Below, piece after piece: positions 9,501 to 17,875 of a stretch of DNA of 50,123 nt (within the stretch, counting starts at the first letter, position 1; every line of letters starts with the position of its first letter). Source of the stretch: Actinomycetes bacterium (GTDB taxonomy: Bacteria > Actinomycetota > Actinomycetes > Actinomycetales > Cellulomonadaceae); the NCBI GenBank assembly GCA_023461115.1, contig JAEWOA010000245.1:1-50123 (forward strand), read 5' to 3'. The notes below the pieces were generated by a model. It made no database searches, was not told the DNA's origin, and saw nothing but the letters and a program-made list of their open reading frames with translations. The position numbers and the translations under genes are program-made.

Positions 9501-12500
9501 CCGCGCCCAGGGACCGGATGACGTTGCCGTGCTGGTCGTAGTCGGAGGCGGTGACCTGCCATGCCCCGGCCCCGTAGGAGGCGGTGTTGACGGTGTGGCC
9601 CTCGGCGTCGGTGAACCGCAGGTCCGCCGAGCGCCACAGGCCGGCGGGGACGCCGGAGGCCAGGTGCGTGCCGGGGTCGTCCGGCCCGGTGAACACCGCC
9701 GCGCCGTAGGTCGGGGCGGTGTGCTGCTGCCAGTCGTCCACGTCGCCCGCCCGCAGCGACGGAAGCTGGGCGGGCACGTCGTCGCCGGCGGGCGTGAGCC
9801 CGTACACGAACGACGCGAGCAGGGTGCTGCCGCTCGAGCCGTCGGGGTTGTCCCGGCGTACTTGGGCGAGCTGCTCGACCCCGTCGGGGCTGTCGGCGTA
9901 GGCCAACCTGTACGCCGCCAGCCCGGGCGGGGTCACGGTCGCCAGGCGCGGGGTGTCCCCGGCGTAGCTGTAGCGGGTGGTCAGCTCGGACCGGGAGTCG
10001 GTCACCGCGACCAGGCGCGCCCTGGCGTCGTACTGGTAGGCCGCGACCGGCAGCAGGGCCATGGCCCCGGCCGCGGGGTCCCACGCGTGGTACTCGACCT
10101 TCGCGAGCTGCCCGGCGACGTCGCGCGGCTGGTCCGGGTCGGCCGGGGTCCCGGTGGCGGTGGCGTAGGTCAGCACCAGGGCGCGGCAGCCCTTGGGCAG
10201 GGCGCCGGTGGCCGGGCAGGCGACGCCCGGCGGGGCGGGCGCCAGGATCCGCGTGACGCGGCCCTGGCCGTCGCGGGAGTACACGGTGGCGCCGAGCTGG
10301 CCGGGCTCGTCGACCAGGCCGGGCACGAACGTGCCGGCCTGCGCGCCGGGCGCGTCCTTCGCGATGAACGTGGTGCTCGTGCCGTCCTCGTCGCGCAGCA
10401 CCAGGTCGAGGACGCCGTCGCCGCCGGCGGTGGCGACGCCGCCCACGGCCTTGGCGGTGTCCGCCACGGTCAGCTGGACCCCGGCGGCCGCGGTGTCGTC
10501 GTCGACCGGCGCCCACAACCCGGCCGCCAACGCCTGGCCGGCCTTGCGGCGCACCCCGCCCGTGGGCGCGAACACCAGCGCGGAGCCCTCGCCGTCGACG
10601 AACGCGATCGTGCCGTCGACCAGGGAGTTGTCGATCGGCGTCAGGCCGCCCTCGCCCAGGTCGGACCCGTCCAGGCCCAGGGTCCAGCCCGGGCCGAGCA
10701 CCCCCGAGCCCGGCAGGGCGGGCCACTGGGCCAGGTCGTCAGTGCCGTCGTAGGTGGAGTGCGAGCGCGACAGCGACAACGTCCCGGTGTAGGCGGGCAC
10801 GGTCACGTCCGTCGCGGACGCGTTGAACTCCCCCGTCCACAACGCGACCTGCCCGGGCCCGGCGCCCGCGGTCGGGAACCCGGCGCCGAACGCGTGCGGG
10901 ATCCGCAGCACCGTCGCCTGGACGCCGTTGTGCGGCTCGGACCACGTGCACTGGCGCTGCGCGACCCCGGTGTAGGTGAAGCAGACCTGCACGTCCAGGC
11001 GCACCGGCACACGCGGCGACAACTCGGTGGCCGGGGTCGTCGTGGTGTCGGTGGTGGCCGTGGCCGAGTCCCACACGAACTCGGCCGTCACGATCGAAGT
11101 GGACGACGTCAGCCCGGTCTTGATCACGCCCGCGGGCAGCTCCTGCTCGTTCCACCCGGCCGACTCGCCCGGGTCCTGCTCGTCGACCCCCGCGCGCCGC
11201 CACTGCACGCTCGCCGTCACCGACGAGGCCGAGCCGCGAGGGGCCGCCGCCGCGGTCATCCGGAACTTGCCGTTGCTCGCGCTGCCGCCCGTCGGCGAGG
11301 TCAACGACGCCGGCCCGTACCCGAAGTTGTGCGTCGCCGCCTCGCCGACCAGGCCGGCGTTCGAGCGCGCGGTCGCCTTGATGGCGTGCATCCCGTTCGC
11401 CCGCGACACCGTGAAGCCCCACGACGCCCCCGACACCGCGACGTCCGCGCCGTCCACGCTCAACGTCATCGACGTGGTCGCGTTGAAGCCCGTCGCGGCG
11501 CCCGTGACGGTGCACGCGACATCTGCCGCGGGCGCGGCGTCGGTCCACGAGTCATGCGCGCGGCCCGGGCAGGAGATCACCGGTGCCGCCGGCGTGGCCG
11601 CGGCGACGCGGATAGTGCGCCAGGGCGACCATGTCCCGTTCCAGGCGCCGACCTTGTCCTTGACCGCGGTCCGCACGTAGTACTCGGTGTTGTCCGCCAG
11701 TGTCGTGGTGATGTCGCAGGACGCCAGCGCCCCCGAGGCCGTCATCGGGGTGGCGCACGAGGCGGCCTTGGACGCCGCGGTCCCCGCCGTCGAGGAGTGC
11801 ACCTCATGGGTCAACGCGACCAAGTCCTGGTCCGGGTCCTTGGCCCACCCCTGGATCCGCGGCCTGGCCGTCGGCACGTAATAGACCCCGCCATACGCCA
11901 GGCCCGTCGAGGGCGACGGGGTCACCGCCGCGTCCGGCCTGCGGTTGTACGTGTACGACAGCACCGGGTCGTACGACGTCTCCAGCGAGGCGAACCTGGC
12001 CCACCCGTACACGTCGGCCTCGTTGCCCGCGCGCAGCGCGATCCCCGAGGCCGACCCGCTCGCGCCCGCCCAGGCCTGCACCAGGGCGGTCACATCGATG
12101 TTCACCCGCCCCGCCGGGCACGACGAGGAGTACCCCCTGGCCGTGGCCGTCGACCCCACCGCCGTGCTGTACACCGCGGGCTGGTTCGACCACCTGGTCG
12201 CCGTCGAGGCCAGCGTCTTGGACTGATAGGCCACCAGCGTGCGCGCGCCGCACGAGTACGACCACGTCTGATACAGCGACAACGAGCCCATCATGACCTG
12301 CAGGCCCGCCAGCGACCCCAAGTTGAAGTTCAAGAACGAGCGCGACACCGTCGACCCGTCATGCGTGCCCACCCGCAGCTCGGTCGCCGAGGAGTAGTCC
12401 GTCGAGGACACGTTCGACTGCACATACGTGTCGAACGACGGCAGCAACGACCCCGCCGCATACGTCGGGTCCACCGTCACCGGGAACACCCGCCCCGGGT

Positions 12501-13419
12501 CGCCCAGCCACACCGCCGGCGGCGTCAACGTCAACGTCGCCCGCCCCGCGCCCTTCTGCGCCACGCCGAGAGCGACCGGGACCATGCTGGCCGGCTCCCC
12601 CGAGCGCGGGTCCACCGCCGCGTCCCACGCGAACGCCGGCGGGACCCGCGAGGCCACCTCGCCCGCCTCGTCCACAAACGACACCCCGCCATCGGCGTCC
12701 GAGCGGGCCGTCAAGCCCCGCGTCTTGACCGTGTACGACCACGACCCCGCCGCCGCCGCGGCCGCGTCCTTGACCACGAAATGCTGCTCGAACCCGGTCC
12801 GCCGCGACTCCACCACCAGGTCCACACCCGGCCGCACCTCCCGATACGTCGCCGTCGGCCCCGACAGCACCGGCTTGCCCAACCGGCCCGGCCACGCCAG
12901 CGACACCGACCGGCGCGACCTGTCACGCGCCCTGCCCGCGTCCACCGCCGCCACATCCCCGCCCGCCGCGGACGCACCCGACAGCCTCAACCCCAACGGA
13001 TGCCCCTTCGGCGCCACCGACCCATCCGCCGCCGACACCAGATCCAGATCCACATCACGCCACTGCCCGGTGTCCTCATCCCGGAACCGCTGCTGGCCCC
13101 CATGCACCTCCCGAGTGAACGTCCCCCCCGGGTTCGCGAACGTCATCGAGAACTCATCGCGCAGACCCTCGACCTCCACCCGCACACCCGACGCGCGCGC
13201 CGTCACCGCAGCCGCCACCGCATCCGGACGCGACAGGGGCCTCGACGGGCCAGACGGCTCCGCGGCCGCGGGCACCGGTTCCGGCTCCGTCGGCGCCGGT
13301 GCGGCAAACGCGGGCGTCACCATCGACGCCACCAAGGCGCACGACACCGCGAACCCCACCACCGCGACGCGCGCAGACCACGCGTCAGAACCGCCCGACC
13401 ACCAGCTCGAACGCGACAC
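6505..13419 (-). CDS. Secreted DNRLRE/RHS-repeat protein with variable C-terminal tip (polymorphic toxin candidate)
   Basis: About 2,304 residues. An N-terminal signal peptide (hydrophobic VAVVGFAVSCALVASMV then AFAAPAP) is followed by a DNRLRE-type beta-sandwich region with the family-like segments FDTYVQSNVSSTDYSS, RSFLNFNL and VQAWAGASGSASGIAL, fibronectin-like linkers, then many YD/RHS repeats such as YDAAGRVASVADPKGATTYTY. The core ends with GARLYNASSGLFTSVDPIY, a variant of the usual G-x-F-x-x-x-DP motif about 158 residues from the end. The following tip is unrelated to the repeats, starts INNCDASGEASCEALVD, is basic and Gly-rich at the end. Proteins of this type are exported and deliver C-terminal effectors between cells. 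The GTG at 13419 follows GGGGGT; a TTG two codons earlier is possible. DNA for the tip (left of about 7085) is clearly less GC-rich than the core. Confidence 0.9.
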   Translation of the reverse strand: MSRSSWWSGGSDAWSARVAVVGFAVSCALVASMVTPAFAAPAPTEPEPVPAAAEPSGPSRPLSRPDAVAAAVTARASGVRVEVEGLRDEFSMTFANPGGTFTREVHGGQQRFRDEDTGQWRDVDLDLVSAADGSVAPKGHPLGLRLSGASAAGGDVAAVDAGRARDRSRRSVSLAWPGRLGKPVLSGPTATYREVRPGVDLVVESRRTGFEQHFVVKDAAAAAAGSWSYTVKTRGLTARSDADGGVSFVDEAGEVASRVPPAFAWDAAVDPRSGEPASMVPVALGVAQKGAGRATLTLTPPAVWLGDPGRVFPVTVDPTYAAGSLLPSFDTYVQSNVSSTDYSSATELRVGTHDGSTVSRSFLNFNLGSLAGLQVMMGSLSLYQTWSYSCGARTLVAYQSKTLASTATRWSNQPAVYSTAVGSTATARGYSSSCPAGRVNIDVTALVQAWAGASGSASGIALRAGNEADVYGWARFASLETSYDPVLSYTYNRRPDAAVTPSPSTGLAYGGVYYVPTARPRIQGWAKDPDQDLVALTHEVHSSTAGTAASKAASCATPMTASGALASCDITTTLADNTEYYVRTAVKDKVGAWNGTWSPWRTIRVAAATPAAPVISCPGRAHDSWTDAAPAADVACTVTGAATGFNATTSMTLSVDGADVAVSGASWGFTVSRANGMHAIKATARSNAGLVGEAATHNFGYGPASLTSPTGGSASNGKFRMTAAAAPRGSASSVTASVQWRRAGVDEQDPGESAGWNEQELPAGVIKTGLTSSTSIVTAEFVWDSATATTDTTTTPATELSPRVPVRLDVQVCFTYTGVAQRQCTWSEPHNGVQATVLRIPHAFGAGFPTAGAGPGQVALWTGEFNASATDVTVPAYTGTLSLSRSHSTYDGTDDLAQWPALPGSGVLGPGWTLGLDGSDLGEGGLTPIDNSLVDGTIAFVDGEGSALVFAPTGGVRRKAGQALAAGLWAPVDDDTAAAGVQLTVADTAKAVGGVATAGGDGVLDLVLRDEDGTSTTFIAKDAPGAQAGTFVPGLVDEPGQLGATVYSRDGQGRVTRILAPAPPGVACPATGALPKGCRALVLTYATATGTPADPDQPRDVAGQLAKVEYHAWDPAAGAMALLPVAAYQYDARARLVAVTDSRSELTTRYSYAGDTPRLATVTPPGLAAYRLAYADSPDGVEQLAQVRRDNPDGSSGSTLLASFVYGLTPAGDDVPAQLPSLRAGDVDDWQQHTAPTYGAAVFTGPDDPGTHLASGVPAGLWRSADLRFTDAEGHTVNTASYGAGAWQVTASDYDQHGNVIRSLGAGAIAAHAGDAAAAGLAPEDLSADPYASLTQYNAEEKLTADLPVPGGATLPAGTVVSAAGSKVVNEWGPQRQAMITVAGAPQLALVRPHTRHVLDEGAPNNGINPASGQRYNLVTTTITGAAETMAATTAPDQPGAGDDVPADIDVISVTLTGYDARETTDKYGPTSGWTHSTPTRTTQILAPSATAPYGADPAKDIVADTVLDTEGRATQARQPSESGGATLPTAGPGTIVTTYYTAATGDATCGGKPQWAGLVCRVAPAVAGGAIASTTTEGYTAFLAPTKVIETGTGGAVRTTVTTYDAAGRPIRVSRTLDGFAAGVSQAVPDTVTAYDPATGLPVSVTDVDGAGQEVAARTITTGYDAWGRATTYTAAGQTTTTAYDAAGRVASVADPKGATTYTYDGPDAAGDNEHRGLPTRVTTTTGAPGGAPGPGPDLVFTGAYDPDGRLVLQTLPGGLRVQDTYDAAGEPTARVYTGPDGAGGQAPWLAWSQANDVAGRVAAEHTPNAAVFTDGVGDGSDAAQYHRQYTYDGAGRLTLVADRTAAPDALALDLSDPANVPGLAGCVTRAYTFNRNGARTQLEARAGQAGQACPTAGTGTVEARTWTVDSADKANTATRTGAAAGTYLYDGLGRVTTLPAVDSAAGADVSLRYRADDSAWTIATPTTGGTLTQEHAYDAGRRRILATTTDTSKPTGAQTSTLARVYTDTSDNPAWTISQAPGQTSEQATTTRYIAGLGGALAATATQVGAFGAASVQVMLANLHGDITTTTTIPATGTTLTNAAGIDSWNDTDEYGNLPAGARPATPANYGWLGTKERSAATPASLTLMGARLYNASSGLFTSVDPIYAGNDNAYSYPNDPINNCDASGEASCEALVDLVAAKMAQIAKRQQELRTNKHNQPIYGRSMTIESHVKQAKNYQQGLRNNLMEFQSSGCGRLGYRLPSSAWKLATVRVNLPRNIRSYGGARVAVLPGARTGISPGGGMLGIGYIGGGGAGRRLSR

Positions 13420-13625
13420 AAGCAAACCCCCAGGACACGGCGGGGCACTTCCCGCCGACGCTAATACCGGCCGAGTCGGATGCGCCTTGCCACGGGCGGC
13501 ACGCCCGTTCTCCGCCTATCGGCACGATGCAGCGCTCGCGGAAGAGCGGGAATGTCACGATCGGGTCTCGCGTGGCAGTGCCCCGCTTGGGACGCCGGTG
13601 TGACGGGACTAACGTCCCGAGATGT

Positions 13626-13670
13626 TTGCGTGCTGCAAGCATTGGCGTATGGTTGCGTGCTGCAAGCATT
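13626..13670. promoter_or_regulatory. Tandem 18-bp operator repeats upstream of the MarR gene
   Basis: TTGCGTGCTGCAAGCATT occurs twice without mismatch, at 13626-13643 and 13653-13670, 27 bp apart. Each copy contains an imperfect palindrome (TGCnTGC-n-GCAnGCA). The second copy ends 19 bp before the MarR start codon, so bound repressor would block the promoter. This is the expected layout for MarR autoregulation. Confidence 0.7.
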
Positions 13671-13689
13671 TGAGAACGAAGAGGACCCC

Positions 13690-14148
13690 ATGGCCGACAG
13701 CCCCCAGCTCGCGCTGCTCCGCGCGACCGAGGCGTACTCACGCTCGCTGCGCGAATCGGCGGCGGCGATCATGCGCGACGTCGACACCAGCCGCGCCCGG
13801 GCCACCGTCATCCGGATCCTCGCCGGCGCCCCCCGGGGCGTCGGGGAGATCGCGCAGATCCTGCGCGTCGACACGTCCGTGGCGTCCCGGCAGGTCAGCC
13901 TGCTCGTCGACGAGGGCCTCGTCGAACGCACCATCGACCCGCACGACCGCCGGGCCCGCCAGCTGCAGCTCACCGACGCCGGCCGCCTGCGGGCCGAGGC
14001 GATCGAGGCGCACCTCGTCGAGAAGGCGGCGGCCATGTTCGCCGACTGGACCGACGACGAGCTGCGGGACGGCGCCGCCCTCCTGCGGCGGCTGGTCGAG
14101 ACGCTCGACTGCCACGCGCACCCGCTCGCCGCGCCCCATACCCCCTAG
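13690..14148 (+). CDS. MarR family transcriptional regulator
   Basis: A 152-residue winged-helix repressor. Residues about 35-100 hold the MarR DNA-binding fold: RATVIRILAGAPRGVGEIAQIL, the recognition helix SVASRQVSLLVDEGLVER and the wing DPHDRRARQLQLTDAGR (conserved D-R-R motif). ATG 13690 has AGAGGA about 6 bp upstream; upstream in-frame codons exist but would run through the tandem operators. The next gene, a DHA2-type efflux pump, begins 43 bp downstream, the common regulator-pump arrangement in which a substrate of the pump releases the repressor. The inducer cannot be predicted. Confidence 0.92.
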   Translation: MADSPQLALLRATEAYSRSLRESAAAIMRDVDTSRARATVIRILAGAPRGVGEIAQILRVDTSVASRQVSLLVDEGLVERTIDPHDRRARQLQLTDAGRLRAEAIEAHLVEKAAAMFADWTDDELRDGAALLRRLVETLDCHAHPLAAPHTP

Positions 14149-14191
14149 TCCACGGCCCCCCAGCCCACCGCCTGACCCGAGAGTGAGAGCA

Positions 14192-15835
14192 GTGACCACC
14201 GACATCACCACGAGCGTGGAGCAAGACGCCACGCTCGGCACGACGCCCGCGGCCGACCAGCACGCCGGCGAGAACCCCCGTATGACGCACCGCGAGGTGC
14301 TCGAGTCGCTGTCCGGGATCCTCCTGGGCATGTTCGTCGCGATGCTCGCGACGAGCGTCGTGTCCTCGTCCCTCCCCCGCATCATCACCGACCTCGGTGG
14401 CAACCAGTCCGCGTTCACGTGGGTGGTCACCGCCACGCTGCTGACCACGACGATCTCGACCCCGATCTGGGGCAAGCTCGCCGACCTGGTCAACCGCAAG
14501 CTCCTCATCCAGCTCGCGCTCGGCATCACGGTCGCGTCCTCGGCGCTGGCCGGGCTCTCGCAGAACACCGGGCAGATGATCGGCATGCGCGCGCTGCAGG
14601 GCATCGGCGCGGGCGGCCTCACGGCGCTCGGCACGGTGCTGATCGCGGACATCATCAGCCCGCGTGAGCGTGGCCGGTACATGGGCCTCATGGGCGCCGT
14701 CATGGGCATCTCGATGGTCGGCGGCCCGCTGCTGGGCGGCGTCATCACCGACTCGTCGCTCACGTGGCGCGCCAACTTCTTCGTCGGGCTGCCGTTCGCG
14801 GTGTTCGCGATCATCGTGCTGCAGCGCACGCTGCACCTGCCCCCGCTGGCCAAGCGCGTCGTCAAGATCGACTACCTGGGCGCCACCCTGATCTCGCTCG
14901 GCGTCGCGTGCCTGCTGCTGTGGGTCACGTTCGCGGGCGACAAGTTCGACTGGGTCTCGTGGCAGACCGCCGCGATGGTCGTCGGCGCCGTCGCGCTGCT
15001 GGCGCTCGCCGTCTGGGTGGAGTCGCGGGCCGACGAGCCGATCATCCCGCTCGACCTGTTCAAGAACCGCACGCTCGTGCTCTCGGTCGTCGCGTCGGTG
15101 GCCGTCGGCATCGCGCTGTTCGGCACCTCGGTGTTCCTGTCGCAGTACATGCAGCTCGCGCGCGGCAAGACCCCGACGGAGTCGGGCCTCATGACGATCC
15201 CCATGGTCGTGGGCGTGTTCCTGTCCTCGACGCTGTCGGGCCAGATCATCAGCCGCACGGGCCGCTACAAGCGCTTCATGATCGCGGGCGCCGCGGTCCT
15301 GACCACGGGCATCGCGCTCATGGGCACCATCCACTCCGACACCAGCTTCGTCCTGGTCAGCGCCTACATGGTGATCCTGGGCGTCGGCGTGGGCATGCTC
15401 ATGCAGAACCTCGTGCTCGCGGTGCAGAACACGCTGCCGATCTCCGAGATCGGCGCGGGCTCGTCAGTGGTCGCGTTCTTCCGCACGCTCGGCGGCGCGA
15501 TCGGCGTCTCGGCGCTCGGCGCGGTGCTGGGCAACCGCTCGATCGACCTGATCGGCGAGGGCCTGGCCAAGATCGGCGTCGACCCGGGCGCCATGGCCTC
15601 GTCGGGCGGCGCACTGCCCGACCTGGCGACGCTGCCGGCGCCGATCAAGGCGGTCGTCGAGCACGCGTTCGGTGACGCGATCGCCGACCTGTTCCTGGTG
15701 GCCGCGCCCGTCGCGGTGATCGCGTTCGTCGCGGTGCTGTTCCTCAAGGAGGTGCCCCTCGGCCAGCGCTCCGGCGTCGAGCAGCGGCTCGACGAGGCGC
15801 GCGCCGAAGTCGCCGACGAGGCCGTCGTCGCCTGA
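14192..15835 (+). CDS. DHA2-type MFS multidrug efflux transporter
   Basis: A 547-residue membrane protein with about fourteen hydrophobic helices, length and motifs of the drug:H+ antiporter-2 family (EmrB/QacA type). Visible motifs are FVAMLATSVVSSSLPRIITDL in helix 1, WVVTATLLTTTISTPIWGKLAD (motif A region), GMRALQGIGAGGL (motif B), and the motif C segment MGISMVGGPLLGGVI in helix 5. The N-terminal 30 residues are hydrophilic. Start is the GTG at 14192 (VTTDITTSVEQ) preceded by GAGAG; GTG 14183 is a near alternative. It is co-transcribed with the MarR gene and ends 27 bp from the convergent second MarR gene, sharing a terminator. Substrate is unknown. Confidence 0.9.
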   Translation: MTTDITTSVEQDATLGTTPAADQHAGENPRMTHREVLESLSGILLGMFVAMLATSVVSSSLPRIITDLGGNQSAFTWVVTATLLTTTISTPIWGKLADLVNRKLLIQLALGITVASSALAGLSQNTGQMIGMRALQGIGAGGLTALGTVLIADIISPRERGRYMGLMGAVMGISMVGGPLLGGVITDSSLTWRANFFVGLPFAVFAIIVLQRTLHLPPLAKRVVKIDYLGATLISLGVACLLLWVTFAGDKFDWVSWQTAAMVVGAVALLALAVWVESRADEPIIPLDLFKNRTLVLSVVASVAVGIALFGTSVFLSQYMQLARGKTPTESGLMTIPMVVGVFLSSTLSGQIISRTGRYKRFMIAGAAVLTTGIALMGTIHSDTSFVLVSAYMVILGVGVGMLMQNLVLAVQNTLPISEIGAGSSVVAFFRTLGGAIGVSALGAVLGNRSIDLIGEGLAKIGVDPGAMASSGGALPDLATLPAPIKAVVEHAFGDAIADLFLVAAPVAVIAFVAVLFLKEVPLGQRSGVEQRLDEARAEVADEAVVA

Positions 15836-15861
15836 CGCGGCCCAGCCGGCCACACCCAGGG

Positions 15862-15897
15862 CTCAGACCCCGGCGCCGTCCCGCGTCGGGGTCTGAG
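15862..15897. terminator. Bidirectional terminator hairpin overlapping the end of the second marR gene
   Basis: CTCAGACCCCG (15862-15872) pairs perfectly with CGGGGTCTGAG (15887-15897) around a 14-base loop. It sits between the convergent efflux pump and MarR genes, and the MarR stop codon (15863-15865) lies inside the left arm, so the hairpin is partly coding. Confidence 0.7.
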
Positions 15898-16336
15898 TCG
15901 TCCAGGCGGCGTTGAGGTCGCGGTTGAGGCGGCCGAGCGCGGCGGTGAGCGTCGCGATCTCGGCCGGCTGCCAGCCCTCGAGCGCGGCGCCGAGGAACTC
16001 GGTGCGCGCGGCCTGCGCGGTCGCGAGCGCGGCGCTGCCCCGGTCGGTCAGCCCCAGGAGCTGGCCACGGAAGTCGTCGGGGTCCGGGGTCCGCGCGATC
16101 AGCCCGTAGGCGGCCAGGCGCGCGAGCTGGCGCGACATCGTCCCGCGGCCGACTCCGATGTAGGCCGCGAGATCGCTCGCGCGGACGCCGGGCGTCCGGG
16201 CGATCAGCGCGAGCAGCTCGTACGCCGAGGCGTCCAGGCCAGGGTGGACCACGCGGGCCATGCTGCTCGACGACGAGCTGGCGCGGCGCAGGAAGAGGCC
16301 GAGCTCGCGCTCGAGCTGCGGGAGGTCGTCATTCAC
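15863..16336 (-). CDS. MarR family transcriptional regulator (second)
   Basis: A 157-residue winged-helix protein: YELLALIARTPGVRASDLAAYI, recognition helix GRGTMSRQLARLAAYGLIAR and wing DPDDFRGQLLGLTDRG are typical MarR elements, though the usual D-x-R-D/R wing is less conserved. A run of six serines (residues about 19-24) precedes the fold. I place the start at GTG 16336; the longer frame begins with TTG. Its neighbours do not reveal a target: upstream on the same strand is the NERD-like gene 135 bp away, and the efflux pump is convergent. It could act on its own promoter, which contains a 6-bp-arm inverted repeat at 16422-16437. Confidence 0.85.
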   Translation of the reverse strand: MNDDLPQLERELGLFLRRASSSSSSMARVVHPGLDASAYELLALIARTPGVRASDLAAYIGVGRGTMSRQLARLAAYGLIARTPDPDDFRGQLLGLTDRGSAALATAQAARTEFLGAALEGWQPAEIATLTAALGRLNRDLNAAWTTQTPTRDGAGV

Positions 16337-16421
16337 GGGGCCATCTTGGACTGTGAACAGGGCTCCCGTGAACGAGTTCGGGTCGCGCCCTTGCGCCAAT
16401 TGGGTGACGGCGGCAATTTAC

Positions 16422-16437
16422 TGGGTGCTAACACCCA
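16422..16437. promoter_or_regulatory. Inverted repeat between NERD-like and second marR genes
   Basis: TGGGTGCTAACACCCA: six-base arms with a four-base spacer, in an AT-richer stretch. It could be a MarR operator or the terminator of the NERD-like gene; there is no T-run to favour the latter. Confidence 0.4.
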
Positions 16438-16471
16438 CGGGCTCGGCCCTCCGGCGAGGAGTCGCAGCGCC

Positions 16472-17248
16472 TCAGCGCGCCCACGTCGCACGCTGGCGCG
16501 CCACGTGCGCGAGGGCCCCGACGCGGTCCACCGCGAGCGCCTCGGGCAGCGCCCGCAGCGCGTGCGCGACCTCACCCCTGGCCACGACCAGCGTGTCGGC
16601 CGCGTCCGCGGGCGCGTCGAGCGTCAGCCGGCCCTGCACGACGAGCATGGACCGCACGTGCACGTCCGCGCAGCCCGCGGCCATCAGCATGCCCTGGACC
16701 CGCTGCGCCTCCATGCGCGCGGCGTGCAGGTGCCCGACGGGCTGGCCGTCGACGTACATCGCCCGCCCGCGCACCTCGACCGACTGCCCGACGTGCGGGC
16801 GCTCGGCCACCGTCAGGAGTCCGCCGGGGCCGAGCAGCAGATGCTCGACGACGTTGCCCTGCCGGCTCAGCGGCACGTCGTGGATCACGTGCCAGCCCTC
16901 GGAGTACAGGCGCTCGAGCCGCGTGCGCAGCGGCGCGGCCCGCCGCTGCGGCGCCGAGGCCGCCTTGCCGAGCCACGCCTCGAGCGGCGCGCCCTCCTGC
17001 TGCTCGAACGGCTGCTTGGGCACCGTGAGGATCAGCTCGGTGACGTCCTTGCGCAGGTACTCCTGGGCGGCGGCGCGCAGCCGGTGCTCGAGCTCCGGGT
17101 CCTCGACCGAGACCTCGCCGGACTGCAGGTCGATCGACCCCACGCGGGCGCCCGACTCCTCCGTGACGAACAGACGATCGGCGCCGTAGCGGCGCCACCG
17201 TCGGACCGTCAGGAGCTGTTCCACGCGTGCATTATCGGCATCAGCCAC
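16472..17248 (-). CDS. NERD-like (nuclease-related domain) protein
   Basis: A 258-residue soluble protein. The middle, EGWHVIHDVPLSRQGNVVEHLLLGPGGLLTV, matches the core of the NERD domain, in which a G-(x)n-DHLV/VEHLL-GP-G-(x)-V pattern forms a restriction-endonuclease-like fold; the following ERPHVGQSVEVRGRAMYVDGQPVGHL fits the next strands. The family usually has F-V-I-D/T-K at the position that here reads LLTVAERP, so the catalytic Lys of PD-(D/E)xK is not evident and activity is doubtful. NERD proteins are associated with DNA processing but are mostly uncharacterised. Start is GTG 17248; GTG 17224 is possible. It lies 88 bp downstream of MsrB on the same strand. Confidence 0.68.
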   Translation of the reverse strand: MADADNARVEQLLTVRRWRRYGADRLFVTEESGARVGSIDLQSGEVSVEDPELEHRLRAAAQEYLRKDVTELILTVPKQPFEQQEGAPLEAWLGKAASAPQRRAAPLRTRLERLYSEGWHVIHDVPLSRQGNVVEHLLLGPGGLLTVAERPHVGQSVEVRGRAMYVDGQPVGHLHAARMEAQRVQGMLMAAGCADVHVRSMLVVQGRLTLDAPADAADTLVVARGEVAHALRALPEALAVDRVGALAHVARQRATWAR

Positions 17249-17336
17249 CGCGAACTACAGCCCCTTCGCTGATCGTGAGACGCACATCGCACGGTCGGAT
17301 GAACACGCGCGACGCGGGCGCCCGGACGGCGCTGCG

Positions 17337-17771
17337 TCAGGGCTGGTCCTCGGGCTGGTCGACCGCCCGCTCTGCGCTCGGCTCGAACGTCAGGCTCACC
17401 GAGTTCATGCAGTACCGGTCGCCCGTCGGCGTCTGGGGCGCGTCGTCGAACACGTGGCCCAGGTGGGAGCCGCACGTGGCGCACCGGACCTCGGTGCGGA
17501 CCATGCCCAGCGTCCGGTCCTCGATCAGCTCGACTGCGCCGCCCGCGAGCGGTGTGAAGAAGCTGGGCCACCCGCAGTGCGAGTCGAACTTGGCGTCCGA
17601 GCGGAACAGCTCGGCGCCGCACGCGCGGCAGCGGTACACGCCCGCGCGCTTCTCGTCGAGCAAGGCGCCGGTCCACGGGCGCTCGGTCGCGGCCTGCCGC
17701 AGCACCGCGAACTCGACGGGGTCGAGCTCGAGCCGCCACTCGTCGTCGGACTTCGTCACGTCATAGCCCAT
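17337..17771 (-). CDS. msrB: Peptide-methionine (R)-S-oxide reductase
   Basis: A 144-residue cytosolic enzyme that reduces the R epimer of methionine sulfoxide in proteins. All family marks are present: the two zinc-binding CxxC pairs in YRCRACGAELF and VRCATCGSHLGHVF, the substrate-binding HCGWPSFF segment, and RYCMNSVSLTF carrying the catalytic cysteine. There is no signal peptide. The C-terminal tail (about 15 residues, Glu/Pro/Gln-rich) is an extension. It is divergent from the GGDEF-EAL gene, with 104 bp of shared promoter region. Confidence 0.96.
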   Translation of the reverse strand: MGYDVTKSDDEWRLELDPVEFAVLRQAATERPWTGALLDEKRAGVYRCRACGAELFRSDAKFDSHCGWPSFFTPLAGGAVELIEDRTLGMVRTEVRCATCGSHLGHVFDDAPQTPTGDRYCMNSVSLTFEPSAERAVDQPEDQP

Positions 17772-17875
17772 GAACCGACACCCAACGTCGAATTGCCTGA
17801 TACCGCAACCTGTCGCCTAGTCTTCGCCACTAGGGTGCCCCGCCCCAGGGCGCCCCCGTGAGGTGGAGGTGCCGC

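Noticed and set aside
7222..13464. Very long open frame (about 2,080 codons) on the plus strand opposite the RHS gene
   Set aside because: Its translation is low-complexity Gly/Arg/Val-rich with no domain, as expected from the GC-rich complement of the RHS repeats, which themselves have a signal peptide, DNRLRE and YD repeats.
13622..15835. Apparent fusion of MarR region and efflux pump (737 codons)
   Set aside because: The left part is the wrong frame of the MarR gene. The pump starts at GTG 14192.
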